Source: JBHGBM01 sp041946965 (GTDB lineage: Bacteria; Acidobacteriota; Terriglobia; Bryobacterales; Bryobacteraceae). Taken from it: a DNA stretch of 16,463 nt. Below the pieces are notes generated by a model. That model made no database searches, was not told where the DNA came from, and saw only the letters and a program-made list of their open reading frames with translations. This document shows, piece after piece, positions 1-4,969 of this stretch; the first letter of the stretch is position 1, and each line of letters starts with the position of its first letter. The stretch covers positions 1-16,463 of the forward strand of contig JBHGBM010000106.1 of assembly GCA_041946965.1 (NCBI GenBank), in the 5' to 3' direction. The position numbers and the translations under genes are program-made.

Positions 1-56
1 GAACCCACGACCCCGGCGTTGCGAACGCCGTGCTCTCCCAGCTGAGCTACTCGCCC
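1..56 (-). tRNA. tRNA-Ala (anticodon CGC), 3' end cut by window edge
   Basis: Read on the minus strand from base 56, the sequence folds as a tRNA. The parts are acceptor 5' strand GGGCGAG, TA, D-stem GCTC/GAGC around loop AGCTGGGA, a single A, anticodon stem CGGCG/CGCCG around loop TTCGCAA, a 5-base variable loop GGGTC, and the start of the T-arm GTGGG-TTC. The loop gives anticodon CGC (plus-strand bases 21-23), which reads the alanine codon GCG. About 20 bases of the T-arm, acceptor 3' strand and CCA lie outside the window, so the alanine G3:U70 pair cannot be checked. The 24 bases before it hold an extended -10 promoter shared with the divergent methyltransferase gene. Confidence 0.93.
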
Positions 57-69
57 ACGCAAGGTCAAC

Positions 70-75
70 TACAAT
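70..75 (+). promoter_or_regulatory. Putative -10 box of the methyltransferase gene
   Basis: TACAAT ends 6 bases before the A of the ATG at 81. Transcription would then begin at or next to the start codon, giving a leaderless mRNA. There is no Shine-Dalgarno sequence before this ATG. The box overlaps the tRNA -10 on the other strand, so the two promoters would compete. Confidence 0.35.
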
Positions 76-81
76 ATAGCA
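73..81 (-). promoter_or_regulatory. Extended -10 promoter of the tRNA-Ala gene
   Basis: On the minus strand this reads TGC-TATATT, an extended -10 (TGn followed by a near-consensus hexamer). The expected start point is about 7 bases downstream, near base 66, giving a short 5' leader of about 10 bases before the mature tRNA. No convincing -35 was seen, which fits an extended -10. It overlaps the start codon and the putative -10 of the divergent methyltransferase gene. Confidence 0.5.
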
Positions 82-764
82 TGATGAGCCGCCCCGACAT
101 CGAACGGCAACTGGAAAAAATGCGCGAGGACTGGGACCGCCGGGCCAGGGAAAACGCGCGTTTTTACGTGAATACCGCCAACCGGAATTGGACCGACGAA
201 GAGTTCTTCGAATCCGGGCGGCGCACCGTGGCGGAGGAGGTTCTCACCGACATGACCAACATTTGCCAGGGGAAGCTTCCCAGGCAGATGCGGGTGCTCG
301 AGATCGGCTGCGGCGCCGGGCGCGTCACGCGGGCGCTGGCCGACGTCTTCGGCGAGGTGCACGGCGTGGATATCAGCGCCGAAATGGTGCGCCAGGCGCG
401 GCAGGCGCTGGCTGCCTATCCCCATGCGCACGTCTACCAGAACAACGGCCGGGACCTCTCCGTCCTGCCGGACCAGCCCTTCGATTTTGCCTTTTCTTCG
501 ATTGTGTTCCAGCACATCCCCAGCCGCGACGTGATCGAGAATTACGTGAGGGAAGTGCACCGGTTGCTGCGTCCCGGCGCGCTGTTCAAGTTCCAGGTGC
601 AAGGTGACGCTACGGTGGTGTCCCAGCCGGACGACACCTGGCTGGGGGTGCCCTTCTCCGACGAGGATGCCGTCGCCATGGCCGAACGGTGCGGGTTCGA
701 GCCGCGCTACCGGCACGGCGCCGGACAGCAGTATTTCTGGCTTTGGTACTTCAAGATCGGCTGA
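81..764 (+). CDS. Class I SAM-dependent methyltransferase
   Basis: A 227-residue protein predicted to transfer a methyl group from S-adenosylmethionine; the substrate is unknown. After a charged helical N-terminus (about 1-50), a methyltransferase type 11-like fold begins. Motif I is VLEIGCGAGR (72-81). The ribose-binding acidic residue is in GVDIS (95-99), and the post-motif region is FAFSSIVFQHIP. The helix REVHRLLRPGALFKFQV precedes strand 5. The C-terminal part (SDEDAVAMAERCGFEPRY) is typical of small-molecule or lipid methyltransferases of this class. I chose ATG 81 (followed by a second ATG at 84) because an upstream in-frame ATG at 30 lies inside the tRNA gene. There is no ribosome-binding site, and a -10-like hexamer sits directly before the start. 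It converges on the 72-codon gene at 791-1009. Confidence 0.85.
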   Translation: MMSRPDIERQLEKMREDWDRRARENARFYVNTANRNWTDEEFFESGRRTVAEEVLTDMTNICQGKLPRQMRVLEIGCGAGRVTRALADVFGEVHGVDISAEMVRQARQALAAYPHAHVYQNNGRDLSVLPDQPFDFAFSSIVFQHIPSRDVIENYVREVHRLLRPGALFKFQVQGDATVVSQPDDTWLGVPFSDEDAVAMAERCGFEPRYRHGAGQQYFWLWYFKIG

Positions 765-799
765 CGCGGACCGCGAGGGCCCGCGCCGGCCTACTTTTT
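765..799 (+). terminator. Weak terminator-like hairpin between convergent genes
   Basis: CGCGG (765-769) can pair with CCGCG (781-785) around an 11-base loop. A run of five T (795-799) follows after 9 bases. The stem is short and the spacing to the T run is poor, so this is only a candidate end for the methyltransferase transcript. The T run also encodes the final lysines of the opposing gene. Confidence 0.22.
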
Positions 800-1009
800 G
801 GGCTTCCTGCGGTTGGCCCAGTAGCGCTTCATACGCTCGGAAACCTCCCGCCGCTCATCCGGATTCATCGATTTCCGGCCGCGACGCTTGACCGGTAGGG
901 GGGCGTTCAAATCGATGCCGGTACTTTGCAGCTCTTCCAACGACGCAATCACACGATCCAGCCGCTCGCGTTCCTCGTAGAGCTGCCGGATCGTTTTGTA
1001 AAGGTCCAT
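791..1009 (-). CDS. Small coiled-coil protein with basic RRGRK/NUMOD3-like tail, probably DNA-binding
   Basis: A 72-residue protein. Residues 1-30 (IRQLYEERERLDRVIASLEEL) form a strongly predicted amphipathic helix or coiled coil, likely for oligomerisation. Residues 41-72 are very basic: an AT-hook-like RRGRK is followed by MNPDERREVSERMKRYWANRRK. This resembles the short nuclease-associated modular DNA-binding (NUMOD3-type) helix with pattern S..e....S..m...wa. From memory, proteins of this shape are common in Acidobacteriota and uncharacterised. A nucleoid-associated or small regulator role is inference. It is last in the hpt-tat run, 44 bases after tatC, with its own -10-like hexamer (TACTAT, 1021-1026), so it may also be transcribed alone. 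Confidence 0.75.
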   Translation of the reverse strand: MDLYKTIRQLYEERERLDRVIASLEELQSTGIDLNAPLPVKRRGRKSMNPDERREVSERMKRYWANRRKPKK

Positions 1010-1020
1010 CGTCTTTTCAG

Positions 1021-1026
1021 ATAGTA
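1021..1026 (-). promoter_or_regulatory. Putative -10 box for the small basic protein
   Basis: TACTAT on the minus strand lies in the 44-base gap after tatC. Its last base is 12 bases from the A of the ATG at 1009, so the predicted leader is about 5 bases. No clear -35 was seen. Confidence 0.3.
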
Positions 1027-1053
1027 CAACAACACGATCCGGCCGTCGGGAAC

Positions 1054-2205
1054 CTAGCGGGCGAGGAATGGCCAGTGCGGTACTAAGTGGTACCCGTACT
1101 TAGTCAACGCGAGGTACAGGAGCCCTGCAAGCGCGACCATGACCACACCAGCTACATAGAACACTTTCCGCCACGGGAATCTGCGGTTCTCGCGCTGCAA
1201 CACCAGCAGGTAACTGGCGAAGATGCCCACGTAGAACAACAGGCACATGGGCGTGGCGAACAGCATCAGGTTGAAGATATCCGGCGTGGGAGTGACCACC
1301 GCGGCGATGAGGAAGATCACCAGTATGGCGTACCGGCTGTTGCGCACCAGGAAGCGCGGGCTCACCACCCGGAGCAGCGTGAGGAAGAAAATCAGCACCG
1401 GCAGCTCGAAAACCAGCCCCACGCCGAGGATCACGTTGACAAACAGATCGAAATACTCCGTGACCGACACCATGGGGGTAATGTAATTACCCCGCCCGAT
1501 ACCCAACAGGAAAGCCAGTCCGAAGCGGAACGCGACGAAATAAGCGAACAGACCGCCCAGAATGAACAGACCGGCCGAGCACAGGATGAACGGCGCGGCC
1601 CAGCGGCGCTCGCGCTTGTACAGCCCGGGCGCGATGAACGCCCACACCTGGTACAGCACCCATGGCGAGGCGATAAAGATGGCGCAAAGGATGGGCAGTT
1701 TGATCCAGACCACATTAAAGACTTCCATGGGCGTGATCTGGGTGAGGCCGGGGTTGGGGAACCCCAGCGTCTTGAGCGCGCCCACGGCCGGTTGAGCGAC
1801 GATGCGCCACAAGTCGTTGGTGAACGTCAGGCTGAGGGCGAAGGCGACGCCGATGCCCAGCAGGGCTTTGATGATGCGGGCGCGCAGTTCCTCCAGATGC
1901 TCGAGGAAGGACATGCGCAGCATGCCCTCTTCCTCATCGTCTCCGCCGCTGTTTCCGTCTTTGTCCGGCGGCGGCGGAGGAGGCGCCTTACCGCCCGCGC
2001 CGGACTGGGTGGCCGGAGCGGGGGACGTTTCGGCCGCGGGCACGGTGGCCACGGCGGTTTCGGCGCCGGAGTCCTCGGTCGGGTAGCCGTCGTCGAGGTA
2101 GCTGCCGTCTGCGGTATCTACGGCGGCGGCATCCCCCGGCTGGTCTACGGACGGATCTTCCGCCGAGGGAGGGGCGCCTCCCGGCTGTTCATCGGTGAAT
2201 GCCAT
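1054..2205 (-). CDS. tatC: Sec-independent (Tat) protein translocase subunit TatC with long N-terminal extension
   Basis: The twin-arginine signal receptor of the Tat export machinery, an inner-membrane protein. The conserved core starts at SFLEHLEELR (99-108). The cytoplasmic loop APGLYKRERR (192-201) follows, with the family glutamate at E199, then VVTPTPDIFNLMLFATPM (303-320). Six membrane segments of the usual TatC can be placed between about 109 and 337. Two oddities make it 383 residues instead of about 250. First, a disordered acidic/proline-rich tail of about 94 residues (with six prolines in a row at 75-80 and a DDEEE stretch) precedes the core. Second, an extra hydrophobic segment (about 348-368) follows helix six. 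The start is only 6 bases after the tatA/B stop, with two tandem TAG codons and no Shine-Dalgarno, so translation is probably coupled. A later start at M95 or M98 would leave a gap of nearly 300 bases. Confidence 0.93.
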   Translation of the reverse strand: MAFTDEQPGGAPPSAEDPSVDQPGDAAAVDTADGSYLDDGYPTEDSGAETAVATVPAAETSPAPATQSGAGGKAPPPPPPDKDGNSGGDDEEEGMLRMSFLEHLEELRARIIKALLGIGVAFALSLTFTNDLWRIVAQPAVGALKTLGFPNPGLTQITPMEVFNVVWIKLPILCAIFIASPWVLYQVWAFIAPGLYKRERRWAAPFILCSAGLFILGGLFAYFVAFRFGLAFLLGIGRGNYITPMVSVTEYFDLFVNVILGVGLVFELPVLIFFLTLLRVVSPRFLVRNSRYAILVIFLIAAVVTPTPDIFNLMLFATPMCLLFYVGIFASYLLVLQRENRRFPWRKVFYVAGVVMVALAGLLYLALTKYGYHLVPHWPFLAR

Positions 2206-2211
2206 TGACTA

Positions 2212-2721
2212 CTACGCTTTTTGTTCCGTCGTCGATGCAGCATGGGCCGCATCTTCCGGCGCGGCGCCGTCCTCAGCGTGCGAGGCGGCGGCTTCGAAGC
2301 CGTTGGATGCGCTTGCCGTCTCGGCGCCCTGGGCTACGGTGCCCTCCGGCGCGGCGGCGGTTTGGGAGTCAGCGCCCTGAGTTGCGGATGCGCTTTCTGT
2401 GGAACTTTCCGTTGCGGTGGAACTGCCTGACTCGGATCCGTACGTGTCATTGGAGCCGTCGTAGTTGTAGTCGTACGAATAGGAGTCGTAATTGTAGGTG
2501 TCCGGCGAATACTGGCTCGTGACTTCCTTAAGCGAATCGTTCTCCCGCTCCAGGGTTTGCATTTCTCGATCGAACGTAGCCTTAAGCTCGCTCGATGCGC
2601 GGCGGAACTCCGTCATCGCTTTGCCCAGGGTGCGCCCCAATTCCGGCAGCTTCTTGGGGCCGAAAATCAGGAGCGCAAGGACAAAGAGGAAGACGGTTTC
2701 CTGCCAACCCAGGGGACCCAT
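2212..2721 (-). CDS. TatA/TatB-family twin-arginine translocase subunit with Tyr-rich acidic tail
   Basis: The pore-forming or partner subunit of Tat export. The N-terminus is a single membrane helix (about 7-20). FGPKKLPELGR (20-30), the hallmark hinge of the family, comes next, then an amphipathic helix (31-67). The early PLGWQETVFLFVLALLIFGP and the absence of a separate tatB nearby leave A versus B undecided; one bifunctional TatA is possible. The tail (68-169) is unusual: eight tyrosines fall within residues 71-94, and Ser/Thr/Ala/Glu-rich disordered sequence follows. At 169 residues it is about twice the usual TatA length. A clear Shine-Dalgarno (GGAGG) precedes the ATG. tatC follows after 6 bases. 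An extended -10 (TGT-TATGAT) upstream may give the tat pair its own promoter inside the larger operon. Confidence 0.9.
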   Translation of the reverse strand: MGPLGWQETVFLFVLALLIFGPKKLPELGRTLGKAMTEFRRASSELKATFDREMQTLERENDSLKEVTSQYSPDTYNYDSYSYDYNYDGSNDTYGSESGSSTATESSTESASATQGADSQTAAAPEGTVAQGAETASASNGFEAAASHAEDGAAPEDAAHAASTTEQKA

Positions 2722-2753
2722 TCGTGTCTTTCCTCCAAAGGGAATTCTAATAC

Positions 2754-2762
2754 ATCATAACA
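2754..2762 (-). promoter_or_regulatory. Putative extended -10 promoter before tatA/B
   Basis: The minus strand reads TGT-TATGAT. The predicted start near 2747 gives a leader of about 26 bases that contains the GGAGG ribosome-binding site of the Tat subunit gene. Confidence 0.35.
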
Positions 2763-2763
2763 T

Positions 2764-2779
2764 GGGGGCATAGGCCCCC
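2764..2779. other. GC hairpin beside a nine-C run in the hpt-tatA/B gap
   Basis: GGGGGC-ATAG-GCCCCC is a perfect 6-bp stem with a 4-base loop. It overlaps a run of nine C (2775-2783) just downstream of the hpt stop. There is no T tract after it on the minus strand, so it is not a standard terminator; it may stabilise or process the hpt mRNA. The homopolymer is also a place where sequencing error or slippage is likely. Confidence 0.4.
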
Positions 2780-2793
2780 CCCCGGCGCACCCG

Positions 2794-3309
2794 CTACTCC
2801 AGCACGCAAACGTCGCGCAGGTTGCGGTAGCGCTCGGCGTAATCCAGCCCATAGCCCACTACGAATTCGTCCGGGATGCGGAAACCGACGTAGGCCACCT
2901 CCACGGGGCGCTGCCGCCGGTCGGGCTTGTCCAGCAGGGCTGCTATGCGGATGGAGCGCGGCTTGCGCTGCTCAAGCACGTGCATCAGGTAGGAGAGCGT
3001 GATGCCGCTGTCCACTATGTCCTCCACCAGCAGCACGTGCGCGTCTTCCAGCGAGTAGTCCAGGTCCTTGGTGACCTTTACTTCACCGGAGGTCTTCTTG
3101 TCCTTGCCGTAGCTGGAGATGCCCATGAAATCGACGTAGACGTCGCGCTTGATGGCGCGCGCCAGGTCGGCGAAAAAGAAACAGGCGCCCTTCAGAATGC
3201 AGATCAGGTGCAGGGAGCCATTGGGGTAGTCCCGGCCGATTTGCGCGCCGAGTTGCTGGATGCGCTCCTGAATTTCCGCCTCGGAAATCAGGACGCGGAG
3301 ATTGCTCAT
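2794..3309 (-). CDS. hpt: Hypoxanthine phosphoribosyltransferase
   Basis: A purine-salvage enzyme that joins hypoxanthine (and usually guanine) to PRPP, giving IMP or GMP; cytosolic. At 171 residues it matches the bacterial family. Visible are the LKG loop (39-41), the flexible SSYG segment (65-68) and the PRPP-binding signature LLVEDIVDSGITL (93-105) with its two acidic residues. LLDKP follows at about 125, and the purine-side FVVGYGLDYAERYRNL sits near the C-terminus. The ATG overlaps the upstream gene's TGA (ATGA), so translation is coupled to the HIHIG protein. hpt often sits near tilS/ftsH; the partnership here with Tat genes is different. Confidence 0.96.
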   Translation of the reverse strand: MSNLRVLISEAEIQERIQQLGAQIGRDYPNGSLHLICILKGACFFFADLARAIKRDVYVDFMGISSYGKDKKTSGEVKVTKDLDYSLEDAHVLLVEDIVDSGITLSYLMHVLEQRKPRSIRIAALLDKPDRRQRPVEVAYVGFRIPDEFVVGYGLDYAERYRNLRDVCVLE

Positions 3310-4139
3310 GAGCCGCCGGCCACGGCCGTCTCCGTTCTGCCGAGGCGCGGGCTCATCCGCCCGATATGGATGTGTGCGCCGGTGGCTTTGCCCCGCACCG
3401 CCTGACGGAATGCGATGTAGGGGATGCCGCGCGATTCCAGGTAGCGCCGCAGCCAGACTCCCTCGGCATGATCGGGATGCACCGCCACGTCCACGCGGTC
3501 GCGGTGATCGAAGCCCAGGGCGCGGTGTACCGCGGTCTCGCCCATGGCGCTCACCGGCAACTGCGATCCGAAGTGGCCTTCATAAGCGGTCCGGAGCATG
3601 TGGAAATCGCTCACCTGGAACCCGGCGCTGCCGTCAAAGCGTTCCGCCATGGACTGGGCGGAGGAGGAAGCGCGCTCGGCCTCGCGCTGATATTCTTCTT
3701 CCAGCCGGGCGACCTGGGCGAGCTCGCGGCAGAGCCGCGCGCGGGAATCCGCCAGGTCGCGTTCCTTTCGCGCCCGGTCCAGCTCTTCGAGCAGGGGGGT
3801 CAGGCTGAAGCGCGTGGCCGCGCCCGCCTCCACCAACTTCTCGGCCTCGGCGAGGTCCGCTTGGCGCCGCCCCAGACGCCTTTCGGCTGCGGCCGTCATG
3901 GCATCGGCCAGCTCCTCGGTCAAATCCGAGCCGTACAGCGTCTTGCGCAGCAAGGCGGCGTCCTGAGCGTCGGCGAGGCCCGCTTCGGCGCGCTCGAGCT
4001 GGGCGCGGGGCGCGGCCCCGGCCTCCACCAGCCCGCGGAGCCTTTCAATGGCCGCCCGGGCGCGAGTGATTTCGGGATCGGGAGCCTGGGCAGGCGCGCA
4101 CGCGCACACCACCAACGTCAGTCCGAGCAAACCTCGCAT
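3306..4139 (-). CDS. Secreted coiled-coil protein with C-terminal HIHIG (metallopeptidase-like) domain
   Basis: A 277-residue protein with a likely export signal: hydrophobic residues 3-14, then a Cys-Ala-Cys and APAQA cleavage region, possibly a lipoprotein (C12 or C14). Residues 20-165 are helical coiled coil. Two related segments beginning LVEAGAA (37-60 and 102-128) resemble the helical hairpins of TolC-type efflux proteins. The C-terminal part (about 176-265) is a separate domain. It contains SAMGETAVHRALGFDHRDRVDVAV (197-220) and GAHIHIG (254-260). Its His/Asp pattern (H205, H212, D217, H221, H256, H258) suggests a zinc site distantly like M15 peptidases. I recall similar domains in Acidobacteriota annotated only as hypothetical. 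The start is ATG 4139, after a signal-like N-terminus; longer readings run into the divergent rsfS gene. Its stop overlaps the hpt start. Confidence 0.75.
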   Translation of the reverse strand: MRGLLGLTLVVCACAPAQAPDPEITRARAAIERLRGLVEAGAAPRAQLERAEAGLADAQDAALLRKTLYGSDLTEELADAMTAAAERRLGRRQADLAEAEKLVEAGAATRFSLTPLLEELDRARKERDLADSRARLCRELAQVARLEEEYQREAERASSSAQSMAERFDGSAGFQVSDFHMLRTAYEGHFGSQLPVSAMGETAVHRALGFDHRDRVDVAVHPDHAEGVWLRRYLESRGIPYIAFRQAVRGKATGAHIHIGRMSPRLGRTETAVAGGS

Positions 4140-4147
4140 TCGTTTCC

Positions 4148-4153
4148 ATTGTA
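4148..4153 (-). promoter_or_regulatory. Putative -10 box for the HIHIG-hpt-tat operon
   Basis: TACAAT on the minus strand ends 9 bases from the A of the ATG at 4139, predicting a leader of about 2 bases. It lies back to back with the candidate rsfS -10 (4155-4160). Confidence 0.35.
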
Positions 4154-4154
4154 G

Positions 4155-4160
4155 TACGAT
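4155..4160 (+). promoter_or_regulatory. Putative -10 box for the rsfS operon
   Basis: TACGAT lies 20 bases before the rsfS CTG start. The predicted start near 4167 would fall at the ribosome-binding site AAAGGAG (4167-4173), so the true start point may be slightly earlier. This is a weak call based on position in the divergent gap. Confidence 0.25.
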
Positions 4161-4179
4161 ACGAACAAAGGAGCGGACT

Positions 4180-4539
4180 CTGACCCAGAACGCCGAACCC
4201 ATTCCCACCTGGCTCACGGCCGTGCGCGCCGCCGAATCCAAGAAAGCCTCCGACATCAAAGTGCTGGACTTGACCGGCGTCACCTCTTTCGCCGACTTCT
4301 TCGTGATCTGCACCGGGACCAACGCCCGCCAGATCCAGGCCATCAGCGACGAGGTGCACGCCCAGTTGAAAGAGCGCGGCGAGCGTCCGCTGAATGTGGA
4401 AGGTTACGGCGAGGCCGAGTGGGTGCTGGCCGATTACGGCGACCTGCTGGTCCACATCTTCTCGCCGCAGGCGCGCTCCTATTACGACCTCGAACGCCTC
4501 TGGCGCGCCGCCAAAAGCGTGGAAATTCCTTCCGAGTGA
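4180..4539 (+). CDS. rsfS: Ribosomal silencing factor RsfS (CTG start)
   Basis: A 119-residue protein that binds ribosomal protein uL14 on the 50S subunit and blocks subunit joining in poor growth conditions. The full family core is present: KKASDIKVLDLTGVTSFADFFVICTGTNARQ (21-51), then EGYGEAEWVLADYGDLLVHIF (74-94) and RSYYDLERLW (99-108). The frame has no ATG, GTG or TTG between the divergent gene and the conserved core. CTG 4180 sits 6 bases after a strong AAAGGAG (4167-4173) and gives the expected N-terminal length, so I take CTG as the start. An in-frame ATG at 4048 lies within the opposing gene and is rejected. It overlaps rlmH by GTGA; the usual upstream neighbour nadD is absent. Confidence 0.93.
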   Translation: MTQNAEPIPTWLTAVRAAESKKASDIKVLDLTGVTSFADFFVICTGTNARQIQAISDEVHAQLKERGERPLNVEGYGEAEWVLADYGDLLVHIFSPQARSYYDLERLWRAAKSVEIPSE

Positions 4540-4955
4540 AGATCTACCTCTACTACATCGGCAAGCCCCGGGACCCGCACGCCAACGCCATGGCCGCCGA
4601 TTTCATGGAGCGCGCCGGGCGCTTCACTCCGGCCGAAATGCGCGAGATCCGCCCGGACCGCGCGGACCCGGCGGCCAAACACCCCGGCGCGCGCCGCGTC
4701 TACCTGGACCCGGCGGGCACGACCCACGATTCGGCGGCCTTCACCGCCCTGGTGGACCGGGCCAGGATGGAGGGCCGCGACCTGGTGTTTCTGGTCGGCG
4801 GCGCGGATGGGCTGCCGCCGGGTTGGCGCGAGCGGGCGGACCTGCTGCTGTCCCTCTCCGCCATGACCTTTCCCCACGAGCTGGCGCGGGCCATGCTGGC
4901 CGAGCAGATCTACCGCGCCCTGGCCACCTTGCGGGGCCATCCCTACCCGCGATAA
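4536..4955 (+). CDS. rlmH: 23S rRNA (pseudouridine-1915-N3) methyltransferase RlmH
   Basis: A SPOUT-fold SAM methyltransferase that acts on pseudouridine 1915 in helix 69 of 23S rRNA on assembled ribosomes. The product has 139 residues (E. coli has 155). It shows the N-terminal strand KIYLYYIGK (2-10), the SAM-binding knot loop FLVGGADGL (85-93) and the family block LSLSAMTFPHELARAMLAEQIYRA (106-129). The start is GTG 4536, in GTGA overlap with the rsfS stop, which places the KIxLxxIGK strand at the N-terminus. The chain ends HPYPR, whereas the family normally ends in Tyr-His-Arg/Lys. That histidine is reported as important for the enzyme, so the His-to-Pro change is notable. The rsfS-rlmH pairing is conserved in many bacteria. 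Confidence 0.93.
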   Translation: MKIYLYYIGKPRDPHANAMAADFMERAGRFTPAEMREIRPDRADPAAKHPGARRVYLDPAGTTHDSAAFTALVDRARMEGRDLVFLVGGADGLPPGWRERADLLLSLSAMTFPHELARAMLAEQIYRALATLRGHPYPR

Positions 4956-4969
4956 CGTAGATCAGTCAG

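Noticed and set aside
30..80. Upstream ATG (30) as the methyltransferase start
   Set aside because: It would place the N-terminus inside the tRNA-Ala gene and through both promoters; ATG 81 is better.
1087..2208. A 373-codon open frame on the plus strand opposite tatC
   Set aside because: It mirrors tatC almost exactly; the translation is polar, repetitive and motif-free.
4048..4179. ATG 4048 as the rsfS start
   Set aside because: The added 44 residues are antisense to the signal peptide of the divergent gene and match nothing in the RsfS family.
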